Positions 6,177 to 6,442 of a stretch of 6,442 nucleotides of DNA are shown here, in pieces (position 1 is the stretch's first letter; each line of letters starts with the position of its first letter). Under the pieces are notes generated by a model. It searched no databases and was not told where the DNA came from. It saw nothing but the letters and a program-made list of their open reading frames with translations. Origin of the DNA: Bacteroidota bacterium (GTDB taxonomy: Bacteria; Bacteroidota; Bacteroidia; Bacteroidales; Prolixibacteraceae); NCBI GenBank assembly GCA_030706665.1, contig JAUZOB010000191.1, positions 1-6,442 on the forward strand, read 5' to 3'. The translations under genes were made by a program, and so were the position numbers.

Positions 6177-6280
6177 TTTTATCTCTCTGTTAAAAAATCC
6201 AAAAAAAATGAGATTTTTTTAGGCACATCATACTTAAATGTTTGAGCAACAGAGATAAAAATTTTTCATTTTTTTAACAG
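6177..6280. repeat. Two overlapping, mutually exclusive inverted repeats
   Basis: TTTTATCTCTCTGTT (6177-6191) can pair with AACAGAGATAAAA (6248-6260) apart from a 2-nt bulge. CTGTTAAAAAA (6187-6197) can instead pair with TTTTTTAACAG (6270-6280). Both use CTGTT at 6187-6191, so only one can form at a time. A third small hairpin, AAAAAATC (6192-6199) / GATTTTTT (6212-6219), lies inside. This could be an RNA with alternative folds, remnants of a small mobile element, or chance in AT-rich DNA. Confidence 0.4.
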
Positions 6281-6344
6281 ATTAAGAAAATATTCTCTTT
6301 TGTAAAAAAACGAGTGAAAATATACGAAATATGCAGAATACCCC

Positions 6345-6373
6345 TGTAAAATAAGTGTGTTGGGTTGTAAAAT
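6345..6373. repeat. Direct repeat TGTAAAAT, two copies 21 nt apart
   Basis: TGTAAAAT occurs at 6345-6352 and again at 6366-6373, exactly two helical turns apart. The second copy runs into the palindrome TGGTACCA (6373-6380). A related TGTAAAAA lies at 6301-6308. Repeated terminal sequences beginning TGT occur at the ends of some insertion sequences, including the IS21 family, but no transposase is in the window, so an element end is only a possibility. Confidence 0.35.
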
Positions 6374-6442
6374 GGTACCAAAATAAAGAACACCCCCTTG
6401 AAATATGGTTTAATGCATTGAAAATGTCAAATTAAAAACAGA

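Larger units (their letters stand above)
5978..6442. other. Long non-coding stretch right of the rpsF promoter
   Basis: About 465 nt without any convincing protein-coding frame on either strand. It is strongly AT-rich, with many A and T runs. Structures seen inside are listed separately: a minus-strand terminator, a TTTAG repeat, overlapping inverted repeats, and a spaced direct repeat near the right edge. Only one-mismatch versions of TAnnTTTG occur (for example AATGTTTG at 6237-6244, plus strand), none with a well-placed TTTG partner. Confidence 0.6.

Overview
The window looks like ordinary chromosomal DNA from a Bacteroidota bacterium, most likely order Bacteroidales. Four things point there: moderately AT-rich DNA, gene starts mostly without well-placed Shine-Dalgarno sequences, a near-perfect Bacteroidota-type promoter (TTTG, 20-nt spacer, TAnnTTTG) in front of rpsF, and the compact order rpsF-rpsR-rplI with no ssb between rpsF and rpsR. 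I cannot place it to family or genus.

Plus strand, 55-4696: a run of short-chain acyl-phosphate enzymes. Two tandem, diverged acetate-kinase-family genes come first (55-1260 and 1312-2529), separated by a strong intrinsic terminator that ends only 11 nt before the second start. After a 173-nt gap holding a 12-bp perfect palindrome comes a two-gene operon of phosphate butyryltransferase (ptb, 2703-3605) and butyrate kinase (buk, 3620-4696), 14 nt apart. A terminator at 4726-4755 closes this run. Together the genes convert butyryl-CoA or a related acyl-CoA to acyl-phosphate and then to acid plus ATP, and convert acetyl-phosphate (and perhaps propionyl-phosphate) to acid plus ATP. The second acetate kinase homologue has Ala where acetate kinases usually have the pocket Val, a feature known from propionate kinases, so the cluster may hold three kinases of differing chain-length preference. 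No phosphotransacetylase for the acetate branch and no butyryl-CoA synthesis genes are visible here.

Minus strand, 5977-4811: the ribosomal protein operon rpsF-rpsR-rplI (bS6, bS18, bL9) runs convergently toward buk and probably shares the terminator at 4726-4755.

5900-6442: about 540 nt without a recognisable gene. It holds the rpsF promoter, a strong minus-strand terminator with no visible cognate gene (6025-6065), a short TTTAG repeat, two overlapping and mutually exclusive inverted repeats (6177-6280), and a 21-nt-spaced direct repeat near the right edge that might be the end of an insertion sequence. No CRISPR array, tRNA, rRNA or complete mobile element is seen. I found no clear novel system. 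The most interesting points are the substrate-pocket change in the second kinase, the terminator between the paralogues, and the unexplained structured DNA right of rpsF.
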